The notes under the pieces were generated by a model. It did not search any database, was not told the origin of the DNA, and saw only the letters and a list, made by a program, of their open reading frames with translations. A DNA stretch of 64,000 bases. Source: Linum tenue. Taxonomy: Eukaryota; Streptophyta; Magnoliopsida; Malpighiales; Linaceae. Both the position numbers and the translations under genes were made by a program. Shown piece by piece: positions 21,191 to 32,463 of the stretch; the first letter of the stretch is position 1, and the number at the start of each line of letters is the position of its first letter. Where the stretch lies: the NCBI GenBank assembly GCA_946122785.1, contig CAMGYJ010000011.1, positions 39,954,513 through 40,018,512 on the forward strand. The letters run 5' to 3'.

Positions 21191-24100
21191 TGTTTATGTG
21201 GCTAATATACGTCTACACAATAAATAAAAGGCAAATGAGAAAACTTGAAGCCCCATTTCAAATTTTCTACTTCCAGGGTGAGAGTATGAATGGTAGATTT
21301 GTCTTCAAAGTCATTTATTATTTTTTATTTACAAAAAAAATACATCAGTAATGAGATATGAACCATCGTCTCTTCAGACAAAGATAAGAAACATAACTAG
21401 TTACAATAAACACATTTGTGTGATTTTTTCAATTAAAAACATACAGGAAGCTTAAATCTGAAAAATAATAGGACTTGGCCATCATAGTTAGCAACCGAAA
21501 TGTCATTGATTCAAATATTGCATATCGAATTGCACTCTTGAATGTGTAGAAGCGATGTAAATTTTTTAATATAGACTTAATTGTTATAACTACCATAAAG
21601 TAACGATATTTTTAAACAAATAATTTTTGAGTGAATATGGGGCACATGTGTCTTTAAGAAAGGGTAAATATGGAAAGTTTGAGTGATGTTGGTTTTCAGA
21701 ACGCGGATGGAAAAGACACTACTAATGTAAACGGGTGCAAATAATGCCCCGACCCACTAAACGCTCTACCATCGCCGTCTCTCCAAACTTTCCATCAGAG
21801 TCAACAACCGGCTAAATATGGAATGATTGAATGTTGTTGGTTTGCCCAACGCGGATGGAAAAGACGGTACTAATGTAAACGAGCCCAAATAATTTCCGAC
21901 CCACTAAACGCTCAACCACCCGGGTTACTTTCGCTACACCTAATATAATTGTGAAATGGGAAATGTGTTTTCCTCATTACAAAATCCTTGCATCCATTGC
22001 AAAATTAGGATGGGTAGATTCGAATTGTGATCTATTTGAGAAAAGACAAGAAACATAACCAGTTACACTAAACAAATTTATTTAAACTTTTTAAATTAAA
22101 AATATACTTGAAGCTTAAATCTGAAAAATCATAGAAATTTTCCATCACAGTTAGCTAAGCCACTAAATCTCCCTTAAATATTTTTTTGGTATTTGATACT
22201 TCTATTTTCATACTTTAATTATTTTAATTCGAGTTTAATAATTAATTTTATTTCTATTTATCTTATAAAAGGAGAATAATTTTAAAATCGCAAGCCAAAT
22301 GTCATTGGTACAAATATTGCACATCGAATTGCAATATTGAATGTGTAGATGCAGAATTTTTGACATAGACTTAAATAATATAACTACCATAAAGCAACAA
22401 TATTTTTGAACATAGAGGTTTGGAGTGAATATGTGGTACATGTGTCTTTATGAGGAGTAAATATGGAAATGTTGAGTGATGTTGGTTTGTCGAATGCAGA
22501 TTGAAAAGGGGCAACTAATGTAAACATGTCTAAATGGTGTCCCGACCTACTAAATGCTTAACCATTGTTGTCTCTCCAAACCTTCCCACCGGACTCGACA
22601 ACCGCATAACCTCCTCTACTTATATTGTTACGCAAAAATCAATTTTCGGAGGAGTAAATATGGAAAGGTTGAGTGTTCTTGCTTGGAGAGCTGACTGGTG
22701 GGTTATGTAGTTTATTTGACAGTAATGTGTGATCTCTTAACATCAGTTCATTTGGTTGATCGTCTAGGTTGACTTTTGAGTTGATTAAAGATAAACAGTG
22801 TCCTAGGCTCCCCCCGCCTAGTAAACGCTCAACCATTGGCGTCTCTCCAAACCTTCCCATCGGACTCGACAACCGCCTAACGTCCTTCACTTATATTGTT
22901 AATCAAAGCCATTTTCGGATGGGTAAATATGGAAAGGTTGAGTGTTCTTGCTAGGAGAGCTGACTAATGGGTTATTTAGTTTCTTTGACAAAAATGTGTG
23001 ATCTCATAACATCAGTTCATTTGGTTGATCTTCTAAGTTGACTTTTGAGTTGACTAAAGATAAATAGTTATACTTTTGGCTCCTTTTGTTATGATACTCC
23101 TTTTCAGTATCATCATTTTTCTAATTTGAAATATTTTTTGGTTAGTTTCCAATAAACAAACACTATTATGATTAGTGTTAACATAGGGAATAGCTTCAAT
23201 CATACCACTTTTACACAAAATTTATATGTAAGAGCTGAGATCATTAGCCGAATTGACCTATTCAAGCTATAATGCTGATCTTCAACATATAAAACATGGT
23301 TTCTTTTGAGTGAAATAACCTCATGATTGAAGATAAGTTTGTTACAATATGATGTTTTGTGATTGCGGTCACTTGCTACCAGATTTAAAAGTGGGGTTCT
23401 AATTACTACAATATAAAAAGTATAAGTGATAGCGATAATTGAAGTAGATACAATATGGTTTCATATCCTTCTCTCTACAAGGAATAAATACATGGTGAGA
23501 ATATGTTGTCATGGGAAGGACAAACCGAACTCTTTGTGTTTGTAGTATAGCATGTTGATATATACACATGTCTAGACCCGATCGATTGGATCGATTGGAC
23601 ATCTCCACCTGGAATTTATTGACGGGATTTTTTCTTATCTAAAGCGCGTGCCAAGTAAGCTCCCTCCTTAATCCTTATATTTTTCTTAATCTGCACATGC
23701 ACACCCTCATAGGAAACACAGACAGAATTGTAATTTGGGGGCGTCATTAGTGTTGTTTCCATAAGATTGTATTATATGAGGTGGTTGTTCTAGAATTGTG
23801 AATCGTGATTGTATATCCTCTACGAAATTTTCAAGTTAAGCTATAAAAGCGGCTAACCTGAGCTTCCTCTTTAATTTAGATGGTAAGAGAGCAATGATCC
23901 ACGTCAAATTGATTGGGCGTTGACAATGTCTGATAAACGATTTAGCATTCTTCAGAGTATCACAAGATCCTGATAGTATCTCAACCAAAGCAATTTTTAT
24001 TTTCATGCCTGATGTTGATACAAGTTGCTAACCTAGAGAAGAGCCCCAACAAGTTAGCTCTTGGAGTTGCGATGCGAAAATGGGCAAGACAGAAATGATT

Positions 24101-25010
24101 TATACAAAAAGGCCATACTATGATCATATAGAATGCGTTGGTAGAGATAGTCATCAATCTCTTTTTATTGAGGAAGCCACCGAGGAATAGAGGAATCGCC
24201 ATTGGTACTCTAAATTTTATAAGGCTATTATAATGATCATTCCTTTCATTTCATGTAAATTTGTATTATGACTGAGGTGATATTACCCCAAGACATAAAT
24301 TGCAGCAAGGAATGGTCGTTTGAATTAATGTGCACTGATGCAAAATGTCATGTAACTGCCATGAAGGAGTAAGAGTATACCAATCAGTGTTTTTGCTGTC
24401 GAGAAGGATAAATATCGTGATAACGGAGAGGGTTCATGACAATTAACTTATACAGATTGAAGAGATAGAAAGTACAGAGTTGTAAGTCATTTATGTGTTT
24501 AGTGTAGCAGAGTGGTTATGAGTGATTTAGTAGGATTTCACAGTGGTAGGGATATTGACAAAAGTTATTATATGTTGGTGCTTCCAGACATATATTGCTT
24601 GCCTATTTCTTTTGTTTGCATATGAGATTTTTAAAGCAGATTGTGTGCTTTGTATTTTTTCTGTCATTTTAATTAAGAAAACTATTTATCATAAAAAAAT
24701 GGCTGATGCATTCCATCGACATGATTTGGACATTGTTGGTTTTTGTTTTCTCAGCTAGGGATTCATCGCCTTTGGTGTCACTATGGTTTTTGGTCTAAGG
24801 GCAATCCAGTTTGGGTATTTCTGATGAAATCTCTTAGTGGCTTCCATTTTTACCATCGACAATTGGAGCCAGGTAGGCATTCCTTTGGTTTTTTCATGTT
24901 CACTCTAGGGGAATCATGGTGCATGACAATAGTGGCTATATTTAAGGCTAATGGCTTGGTTTGGATCGTCCATTATAGTGTTTATATTTTATTGTTTCTT
25001 TTGTAATGCA
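21190..25010. other. Non-coding, duplicated AT-rich region
   Basis: No convincing gene is seen. The 21350-23070 part consists of diverged duplications (separate entry). The rest (23070-25010) is AT-rich with short open stretches that match nothing I know. It could hold eroded MULE sequence upstream of the fragment at 26.4 kb, but I could not align it. Confidence 0.4.
21350..23070. repeat. Diverged segmental and tandem duplication
   Basis: Segments with AATGTCATTG, ACATAGACTTAA, CCATAAAG and ACATGTGTCTTTA recur at 21500-21660 and 22300-22455. GACCCACTAAACGCTC/CGTCTCTCCAAAC blocks recur at about 21750, 21900, 22545 and 22820. GTAAATATGGAAAGGTTGAGTG recurs at 22653 and 22922. Overall this fits a ~0.65-1 kb unit duplicated with later smaller duplications. 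Confidence 0.6.
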
Positions 25011-25015
25011 ATGTG

Positions 25016-26388
25016 ATAATGACTTTCCATCATATTATTATATATGGTGTTGTTAACCTACCTCCGGTCATCGCCGCATACATGTTAAAGGGTAATGACT
25101 TTCCATGAGAGAAGAGTTCACCCGGGTATTGCTCCCCCTAGCTAACAATTATGACTTGTTGAATCGAATGTTCACATGTGGTAAGGGGGTTGTAAACCGT
25201 AGGGAAGTGCAACATGTAGCCAAGCGCCACTCTCTTGGTCTCTAGGTCGAGGAAAGATAATTTGATCCAAGCCACCAACGTGTCTCTCTCGACCTATTGA
25301 CTAAGGGTTGGTTAGAATGCACCCTCGAATCGGAGTTCGGACGGCTACCCACAACCAAACCCTAGGTGCTAATACTAAATAAGAGGTTTGGCCTGCATTA
25401 ACCTAGATAGGAGACAATGAATTGCCTAAGAAAACCCAGCATTCAAGCCTCTTTCCAAAAAAAGGAAGGGAGTTGTCTCTCTACCTAGGTTAGAATGGAA
25501 ATTAGATTGATAGGCTTTTCACACAACACAACACAATCATTCATGAATAATACCTCCACATTCACATTAAATACAATCACACACACAAATCATTCAATCC
25601 ATACAAGCATTCACATAATTGTAGCTAGGGTTTACAAACACTCAAGTGAATAGGTGGGCTATTCCATAGCTAGGCAAAGGAAAACAAGGAAAAGGAGAGA
25701 AAAAACCATGATGAGATGAAAATCTTTCCTTCTTGTTGCTTGAATCTCCCTTGAGAAGAAGAAACCTTCACTCCTCTAGCTTGAAATGAGCCTAGTCTCC
25801 TTCTTCCTCCTTTGAATGACACTTTCTTTCTCTAAAATGGAAAGATGAAACCCTAATCTCTCACTAGAAACCCTCCTTTATTTTCAAACTAAAACCCTAG
25901 AAAAAAAATCCCTTTCTCCTTCTGCTCACTTATCCTTTTATACCCAGATCGGCCTCAGATCACGGTCCCAGTTCACGGCCGTGAACTCAAGGCGGGGACC
26001 GTGATCTCGGGCCAAAATGCGCCGCTTCACTAACTCAGTTCACGGTCATTGGCATGAGTTCACGGTCTTATGACTGTGAGCTGGCTTGAGTCCACTGAGA
26101 CCGAAAACTGCTCTGGAACCTCCGCACTTCACGGTCTCGGGGCGATTGTCACGGTCTAGCGACTGTGTTAATTGCGTCCAAACCGTGACTTTGGACTTTT
26201 CTTCACGTTTTCGCGTTTTTCGACCTCCAATTGACCCGAAACTTGTCCTTGACCTTCCCACACATGCTAGGACCTGAAATATGACAAAACAAGCACACCC
26301 TAGCGTAAAATAGGTCAAGAGACGATGAAATGAAAAGTCAAACTATCAAGAAATGAGGGGTAAAATGTGTGCATTTAGACCCGAATCA
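25016..26388 (-). mobile_element. Solo LTR of an Athila-like family, reverse strand
   Basis: Read on the minus strand it begins TGATTCGGGTCTAAATGCAC. The following sequence parallels the B LTR: a TTTCTTGAT block, CTATTTTACGCTAGG, then ATATTTCAGGTCCTAGC (26267-26283). No PBS, PPT or internal region is present. The string CAATGTG occurs at both borders (25009-25015 and 26387-26393), consistent with TSD ATGTG. The distal terminus is not a clean TG, so the 25016 end is approximate. It carries GTTCACGGCCGTGAAC-like palindromes at 25970-26100 and interrupts a MULE fragment. Confidence 0.68.
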
Positions 26389-28560
26389 ATGTGCACGACA
26401 AATATACAGTAATTGGATGAAGAAGTTCAGGAATCGAGATTGGCAGAAGATGTTCTGGGCATGTGCAAAAGCGATGACTCCAATTTCATTTGACAGAGCA
26501 TGGCAAAGATTAGTTGCTGAAAATAAAGATGATGCAACCACATTGCTCAATTGATCCATAACACTAGTGTCAATCATACTTCTCAAAATTTGATACATTT
26601 GACAACAACATGTCTGAATCATTCAATGCCTCCATCTTAGAAGCTAGATACAAGGCCATCTTCAGCATGTTAGATGATCTTCGTGTTATGGTTTTAGAGA
26701 TGGTTGCCACGAAGATGATATTGGGGAATAAGTGGAATGACTTATATTGCCAAAGATATTAAAGAAGTTTAATAAGAATGTGTTAAATGGACAACATGAT
26801 TATGAGGTGAGGCATCTCGATGAAAGATTCATTGTGAAGCTTCTTCAACATGTCTGCTCTTGCAGAGCATGGGAATTGTCTGGTATCCCTTGCCCTCATG
26901 CTATGCTTGTTTGCTCTATGAAGATAAAGATCCTTTCATGTATATTTCATATTGTTTCTTCATCCAAAACTTATGGAATACTTATTAGCATGTCTTACAA
27001 CCTATGGATGGTCCAAAATCATGGATTCAAAGTGAATATGAAGCCATACTCCCTCCAGATCAAAGCAGTTAAAATCGGGATTTTACTTAAAATCGAAAAC
27101 TGGGGTAAAATCGGAATCGTAAAATCGTAGGATTTTAAGTACCATATATAAATTAGCATATGATAATATTAATAAGGTAAATAATTAATAACACAAAGAC
27201 TTATAACATTTAAATTGATAACTTTCAAGATTAAGGTTCCAAAATCATCATTTTTTTTAATGTGTAACTCAAAATAATTTATGAGGAAGGGATAGAGCTC
27301 ATGGGGTTTGGCTCTTGTTTTTCATATTGTGTCTAGGTAGTTTAACTCAAAGTAGTATTCCGACGTCGTCTACTAAGCATGATTTAAAACTAAAAATAAT
27401 TGAAATTCAATAAAATAATTAATGTCATTGGTTTAGTACAAATATATTCATTAATAAAATAATTGGTTAATAATGATGTTAATTCTTACGCACTAACAAT
27501 ATTCTGACAATTGTTTTACCGATGAGTTAAACAAGGAAAAGGGAAAGGGGTTGACCGAACCCTAATTAGTTTTTTTTTTCTTTTCAAATGTTCTTTTAAT
27601 AGGAAAAATATATGAGAAGATCCCCGTCATTGCCCTTTCCACCGAAACAATTCTGCTTCTTTTGAATTGGCTCAAGCTCCCTATTTTGTTCACATAGGAT
27701 CAAAATCCCGATTTAGGTACGATTTTACGATTTTAACGAATTTAATCCCGATTTTGAACGATTTTAAGGTCCATCGATTTTATAGTAAAATCAGGATCCG
27801 AATCCCTAAGTAAAATCCTAAAATCCTACGATTTTACGATCAAAATCTCGATTTTGACTGCATTGCTCCAGATTTAGAGTGATGCCTGGGAGACCAAAGA
27901 CGAAGAGAGTGAGGAGTGCTGAAGAGAAAGAGGATCAGCAAAGCAGAAGAAGAAAAGAGTCTACACTTGCGAAGATTTGATGGTACCTGACAAGAATGAT
28001 CCTTCCAAACTCCGCAGGAGCGGGAGGATTATTTACTTGAAAAAGGTGCAAGCAAGCGGGACACAAATCTCGAAGTTGTAAATATGAGATTCCATATGAG
28101 GTACACACTTAATTTTCAGCATGTCATTTATATTTTCACTTCCTTTCAATATGTGTCTAATAAAATCCTTCTTAGAAATTTGTTCACTTAAGTCATGTAG
28201 AAGGCCAAATTGGAATGATCGGGACCGGTGGCCAACAGGAAATGAGACCATTAACGAAGAAGAACAAACCGTTTGTAAGGGTGGTTGTGCACCACAGTTC
28301 AAGCAATTTTACAGTTATGGATGTAAGTACCTATAAGAATCCAATCTAACGCTCCCCATTCAGGCCTTTAATCATTAAGTTGATGGATTAATCTGTTCTC
28401 ACTGTTATTCTATAGCCTGGCTTGAGAACAAGAAGGGTGATTGAAGTCCCTCGACCACAAACAAATATACAAGGTGGATTTGGTGCAAGGCTAAGTATTG
28501 ACGTAGGAAGTGGGCATGGAGGCACCCAATACAGCACAACTACCTTTTATTAGCTTAGTT
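26389..28560 (+). pseudogene. MULE (MuDR-type) transposase pseudogene, interrupted twice
   Basis: The reading begins inside the transposase at CARQIYSNWMKKF (26392 on), where the solo LTR entered. After a stop near 26552 and a frame change comes an NMSESFNASILEAR-like block (26608-26650) typical of MULE proteins. The SWIM zinc finger CSCRAWELSGIPCPHA is at about 26855-26902. The C-terminal MPGRPK basic tail (27880-27950) lies beyond an inserted hAT MITE, and a zinc-knuckle-like CKQAGHKSRSC follows at about 28047-28080. A possible last exon is at 28415-28555. Stops and frameshifts are numerous, so it is not functional. The N-terminal half was not found. Confidence 0.8.
27061..27865. mobile_element. 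hAT-type MITE, 805 bp, perfect 8-bp TSD
   Basis: Exact TSD CTCCAGAT at 27053-27060 and 27866-27873. The termini CAAAGCAGTTAAAATCGGGA and (reverse complement of the right end) CAATGCAGTCAAAATCGAGA form an inverted repeat of about 24 bp. Subterminal AAATCG/CGATTT motifs are dense. It splits the MULE pseudogene just before its MPGRPK tail. No coding capacity is seen. Confidence 0.88.
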
Positions 28561-28671
28561 TTGGATGTAATAGTAGATATTAGGGAGAAACTATGGAACT
28601 ACAATTAGCAGATAAGAGAGGAAACACCTTTTCTAGCTTATTTTGGTATTACGCATCATGTGCAGAGTTGA

Positions 28672-29365
28672 TGATAAAGCACCAGGGGGTGCTTTGTTTG
28701 ATCAGAATACGCAGCTCGGAACTCTTCAACGAAAGATAAAACGGATAGGTAGAATTTCGCCACAATCAAGGTGATTACTTGATTGATAAGAAACTTGTAA
28801 AACGAATCTGGAATCCTCACAGAAAAGCCTCACAAGGGTTCTCGAATTAGCAATGGAATCCTCACAAAACTAACTCAAGGATTTGATTCTTGAGACACAA
28901 CTCAAAGAACTCAAACTCACGTAGGAGTGATTTTTATTCAACTAAAACTTGGATCATTTACAACGTGAGAATGAAAGCTATTTAAAGACAATAAAATCCT
29001 AATACAAACCTAATAGAACTAGGAGACAATTATGGTAAAAAAAAAAACTCTAAAAAGGACTCAAAATTCGGCCATAAACTTCCTTTCTTGGCGCACAAGT
29101 AAGCTGCCCGCAAACAGTCAAAAGACAGCTTTTGTACTAACTTCACGCCTTTCGTTCGTGGCCTTCCCAAACTCCAATTCTTCATCCAATTCCTTCCCTT
29201 TGTTCAAAAACATACCTAGTTTCATGTTGTATAAGCCTTTGGACTTGAATCAGATCCATACTCCTCGAATTAAGCTCCAAAGTAGGCTTCACAAACAGTT
29301 TCCAGACTTCCATTTTCTGGCAGTTTTCCAGTTTTGAGGTAGCAACTTTGAGGCCTTGGAAAACA
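28672..29365 (-). repeat. 3' LTR of the compact minus-strand element
   Basis: 694 bp, the downstream LTR in the element's own orientation. It differs from its partner mainly by point changes and a longer A run near 29038-29048. Confidence 0.82.
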
Positions 29366-29721
29366 ACCTCTTCCTTGAATTTTTCCAGAATCCGGCGCCG
29401 GCGAGAACTCCGGCGAGAGCTCCAAAATTGGGGATTTCTTCTTATCACCTTCTCGCTCCAATTCATTGCTTGAAATCGATTTACCGAGCTTGCAGGAGTT
29501 GATTCCAACCATTACCCAGATTCAATTCTGCCCGAATCGATCCCAATCGCGTCTCCCGCGTTTCCCGCCATCGGGAATTTCGAAAATTCCAGAATCCGGC
29601 GAAGGAAACCCAGTTTCCGGCGACCCCAAACTTAAATTGGGCGTTTTTGATTCCGACTTCTCCGCCAAAAATTGATGACTCGGGTGGCTTCCTTGGACCA
29701 CCAGAAATGTGTCCACAGCAT

Positions 29722-30849
29722 CTAATTGGTTCGATTCCATCCCAATCGTTCCAATCGACTCTTCCTTCTCGTGTTCATTGTTTCGGCCATGAATATTTCA
29801 GAATTGGGCGTTTTCGATTGATGCATCTTCGGGACGATTTGAAGAATTATACACATTCTATGGACACCATTGAACGATTCTACATTGCCAATTTTTTCCG
29901 ATTCGAGCTCGAACGTGCTACGCAATAGAGGCTCTTCTCCTTCGTTTTTCGTCAAAAACAGGGCCAATTTTGTGCGCTTCGATTCTTCGAACTCAGGTTG
30001 GTTCGTCTCCAATGAATCAATTTTTGACGTTTCTGGAGTTGGATTGGATGTTTTTTCACTGGTGGTGGATTTCGAATCGTCTCCGATCGGTCTAGCCACG
30101 AGAGGCCGCTCGACGCTCTGTTTTACCTGTGCTGCAGGGGGGTCTGATTTCGTCGGCAGCGTGGGTTTTGCTTCGTAATCCTTCTCCAAGACTTCCCCTT
30201 GATCTCCAGACCTTCCCTCAACGTCCACGAACGCCTCGGATCCGCCGTCTTGCGCGAGCTTGGCATGATCATCGTCGGCAGCACTAGTGGTGTCGACGCT
30301 CTGTTTTTCCGGCGAAAAACAGGGAGGTTTGCTGCCAAGCAGAGTTTGATTACTCTTGCTGTTTGGCGACAACATCTGTGACCACAGAGTCTGACGGTAC
30401 TCCTTCTGGAGTCTTTGGACATCCTTAACGTCGCCAACAGCTTGTTTTTGTGACAAGGGAATCAATACGAAAGTTTTGTTTTGTTTTCGAACTCTGAATT
30501 TTCTGCTTCTTCGGCTAACGAACTCGACCTTTCGATTTCGAAACCAAGGCTGCCCCAACACGATATGGCTGGGAAGATCATAAACCACGTCGCAAATAAT
30601 CTTGTCTTCATATTGTCCGATTGAAAATTCCACAGCTACTTGGGAGAATACGAAATTGGAGTGTCCATCATAAGGCGATTGAAAGGTATAGAACTTCGAT
30701 AGTGGCTGTGTTTGCAGCCCTAGCTTGCTCACAGTCCTAGAGGAAATCAAATTCCTCTCCCTGACTCCATCAACAAGAACTGAACACATTTTCTCTTTGA
30801 TTAAACAACGCGTAAAAATCATTGAACGTGCTAGCTCCTCGGTATCCAT
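29722..30849 (-). CDS. 375-aa protein with degenerate gypsy-type aspartic protease domain
   Basis: The ORF starts about 50 nt after the PBS. Residues 10-130 follow the layout of plant Ty3/gypsy protease: a CLIKEKMCSVLVDG stretch with the Asp at residue 27, an FSIGQYEDKIICDVV strand (about 75-90) and the HIVLGQPWF hydrophobic-Gly motif (about 95-103). Where active enzymes have D-S/T-G or D-G-G, this reads D-G-V, so activity is doubtful. The remaining ~240 residues are low-complexity, Ser/Thr/Lys/Glu-rich and end in a basic patch. It may be a leftover of a larger gag-pol ORF or a repurposed binding protein of a parasitic element. Confidence 0.6.
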   Translation of the reverse strand: MDTEELARSMIFTRCLIKEKMCSVLVDGVRERNLISSRTVSKLGLQTQPLSKFYTFQSPYDGHSNFVFSQVAVEFSIGQYEDKIICDVVYDLPSHIVLGQPWFRNRKVEFVSRRSRKFRVRKQNKTFVLIPLSQKQAVGDVKDVQRLQKEYRQTLWSQMLSPNSKSNQTLLGSKPPCFSPEKQSVDTTSAADDDHAKLAQDGGSEAFVDVEGRSGDQGEVLEKDYEAKPTLPTKSDPPAAQVKQSVERPLVARPIGDDSKSTTSEKTSNPTPETSKIDSLETNQPEFEESKRTKLALFLTKNEGEEPLLRSTFELESEKIGNVESFNGVHRMCIILQIVPKMHQSKTPNSEIFMAETMNTRRKSRLERLGWNRTN

Positions 30850-30897
30850 AGTACGAAACTCAGCCTTCAGTTCTTCTTGACACTGACTTGAACCTAA

Positions 30898-30910
30898 GGC
30901 TCTGATGCCA
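30898..30910 (-). other. Primer binding site, initiator Met-tRNA type
   Basis: On the minus strand TGGCATCAGAGCC follows the LTR end (..TTTATCA) after AG. The common plant form is TGGTATCAGAGC. Confidence 0.8.
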
Positions 30911-30912
30911 CT

Positions 30913-31607
30913 TGATAAAGCACCAGGGGGTGCTTTGTTTGATCAGAATACGCAGCTCGGAACTCTTCAACGAAAGATAAAACGGATAGGTAGAATTTCG
31001 CCACAATCAAGGTGATTACTTGATTGATAAGAAACTTGTAAAACGAATATGGAATTCTCACAGAAAAGCCTCACAAGGGTTCTCGAATTAGCAATGGAAT
31101 CCTCAGAAAACTAACTCAAGGATTTGATTCTTGAGACACAACTCAAAGAACTCAAACTCACGTAGGAGTGATTTTTATTCAACTAAAACTTGGATCATTT
31201 ACAACGTGAGAATGAAAGCTATTTAAAGACAATAAAATCCTAATACAAACCTAATAGAATTAGGAGACAATTATGGTAAAAACAAACTCTAAAAAGGACT
31301 CAAAATTCGGCCATAAACTTCCTTTCTTGGCGCACAAGTAAGCTGCCCGCAAACAGTCAAAAGACAGCTTTCGTACTAACTTCACGCCTTTCGTTCGTGG
31401 CCTTCCCAAACTCCAATTCTTCATCCAATTCCTTCCCTTTGTTCAAAAACATACCTAGTTTCATGCTGTATAAGACTTTGGACTTGAATCAGATCCATAC
31501 TCCTCGAATTAAGCTCCAAAGTAGGCTTCACAAAACAGTTTCCAGACTTAACCATTTTCTGGCAGTTTTCCAGTTTTGAGGTAGCAACTTTGAGGCCTTG
31601 GAAAACA
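30913..31607 (-). repeat. 5' LTR of the compact minus-strand element
   Basis: 695 bp; on the minus strand it starts TGTTTTCCAAGGCC and ends GGTGCTTTATCA. Confidence 0.82.
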
Positions 31608-32306
31608 ACCTTAATGACATCTTCTGGATCCAAAAAGCATACCATTGGAAACATGTCAACTTTATCTGCAAAACAAACCCTTGATCTCCAATTTCCATCG
31701 AGCCATTTGTGAGATACAAGCTTCCAAAGTAGGCTACCTGAAACTGTTTCAACACTTAACCAAAAATCAGAATGCTTCAAGTTAATTGAGATGACTTCTT
31801 TGGCAAGTAATTTTGAATTGTGGATTGATCCAATTGGGATCATATCAGTTGATGTAGTGAAAGCAAACAATCTAGTTTGAGCTATGAAACCGAATTTTGT
31901 GTACTGCAACACTTATGTGTTCATTTAGAATCCTATTTTTCACTTATGCATCATGAGCTATGAAATTGCATTTTGCGTTCTGCTGCAGGACTGTTTGATT
32001 GTTTATGCATCATGAGCTATGAAACTACATTTTGTGTTCTGCAGCAGGAATGCGTAATTTTATGTTCTGCAGTTCAAAACAAAGGTACATAAAGTTTGAA
32101 ATTCAGCCTCTAATGAAGTAAAAACTTAACCAAACTGATATTGTCATTTTACATGCACACCAACCCTCAAATTTCAAAGCCTCAAATAATCAAACACACA
32201 AGCAAACTCGCTTTACTAACTCTGTACAACCATGCTCCCTAACTCATTCATTATGATCCAAAAGTTCTACCCAATCCTCTCCAAAATGCAGAAAATGGTT
32301 CTCTAG
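31608..32306. other. No recognised gene; short direct repeats
   Basis: The minus strand is open from 31912 into the LTR and looks coding-like (WKLVSHKWLDGNWRSRVCF), but I do not recognise the family. It may be a fragment of a host gene into which the LTR element inserted. At 31880-32070 there are three diverged copies of a ~70-bp unit containing CATCATGAGCTATGAAA and a TTTTGTGTTCTGCAGCAGG-like end. Confidence 0.4.
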
Positions 32307-32463
32307 CTAACCAAACATGATAATACAACTCATTTTCAAGGAAAACAGATCTTGGATGTCGAGAATATTAGCAAGAACACCAACTGCAGTTGTGTCGTTG
32401 CCCGCACCAGCACCTTCGATAACCAGCGGCTCCGCATTGTAACACCTGTTGTGTATCTCCACC
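32307..32463 (-). pseudogene. Terminal exon relic of a homoserine dehydrogenase-like gene
   Basis: The minus strand reads EPLVIEGAGAGNDTTAVGVL and then ANILDIQDLF before running to a stop at 32307-32309. This resembles the C-terminal signature of plant monofunctional homoserine dehydrogenase (aspartate pathway; NADPH-dependent conversion of aspartate semialdehyde to homoserine). Two in-frame TAG codons lie directly upstream (about 32464-32470), and no N-terminal NAD-binding domain is found in the next 700 bp. A missed intron could explain the upstream stops, but the isolated exon suggests a fragment. Confidence 0.55.

Larger units (their letters stand above)
28672..31607 (-). mobile_element. 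Compact minus-strand LTR retrotransposon with one protease-like ORF
   Basis: Two LTRs of about 695 bp (28672-29365 and 30913-31607) start and end with TG/CA and differ at roughly 10-14 sites. On the minus strand the upstream LTR (30913-31607) is followed by TGGCATCAGAGCC, a one-base variant of the initiator tRNA-Met PBS. A purine tract (29366-29376) precedes the downstream LTR. The 1.55-kb interior holds one ORF related to Ty3/gypsy protease and no RT or integrase. No TSD is evident (flanks GTTGA and ACCTT), which suggests recombination between elements or a flanking deletion. Confidence 0.82.

Noticed and set aside
24743..25006. N-terminal MULE fragment left of the solo LTR
   Set aside because: The translation shows no MULE motifs.
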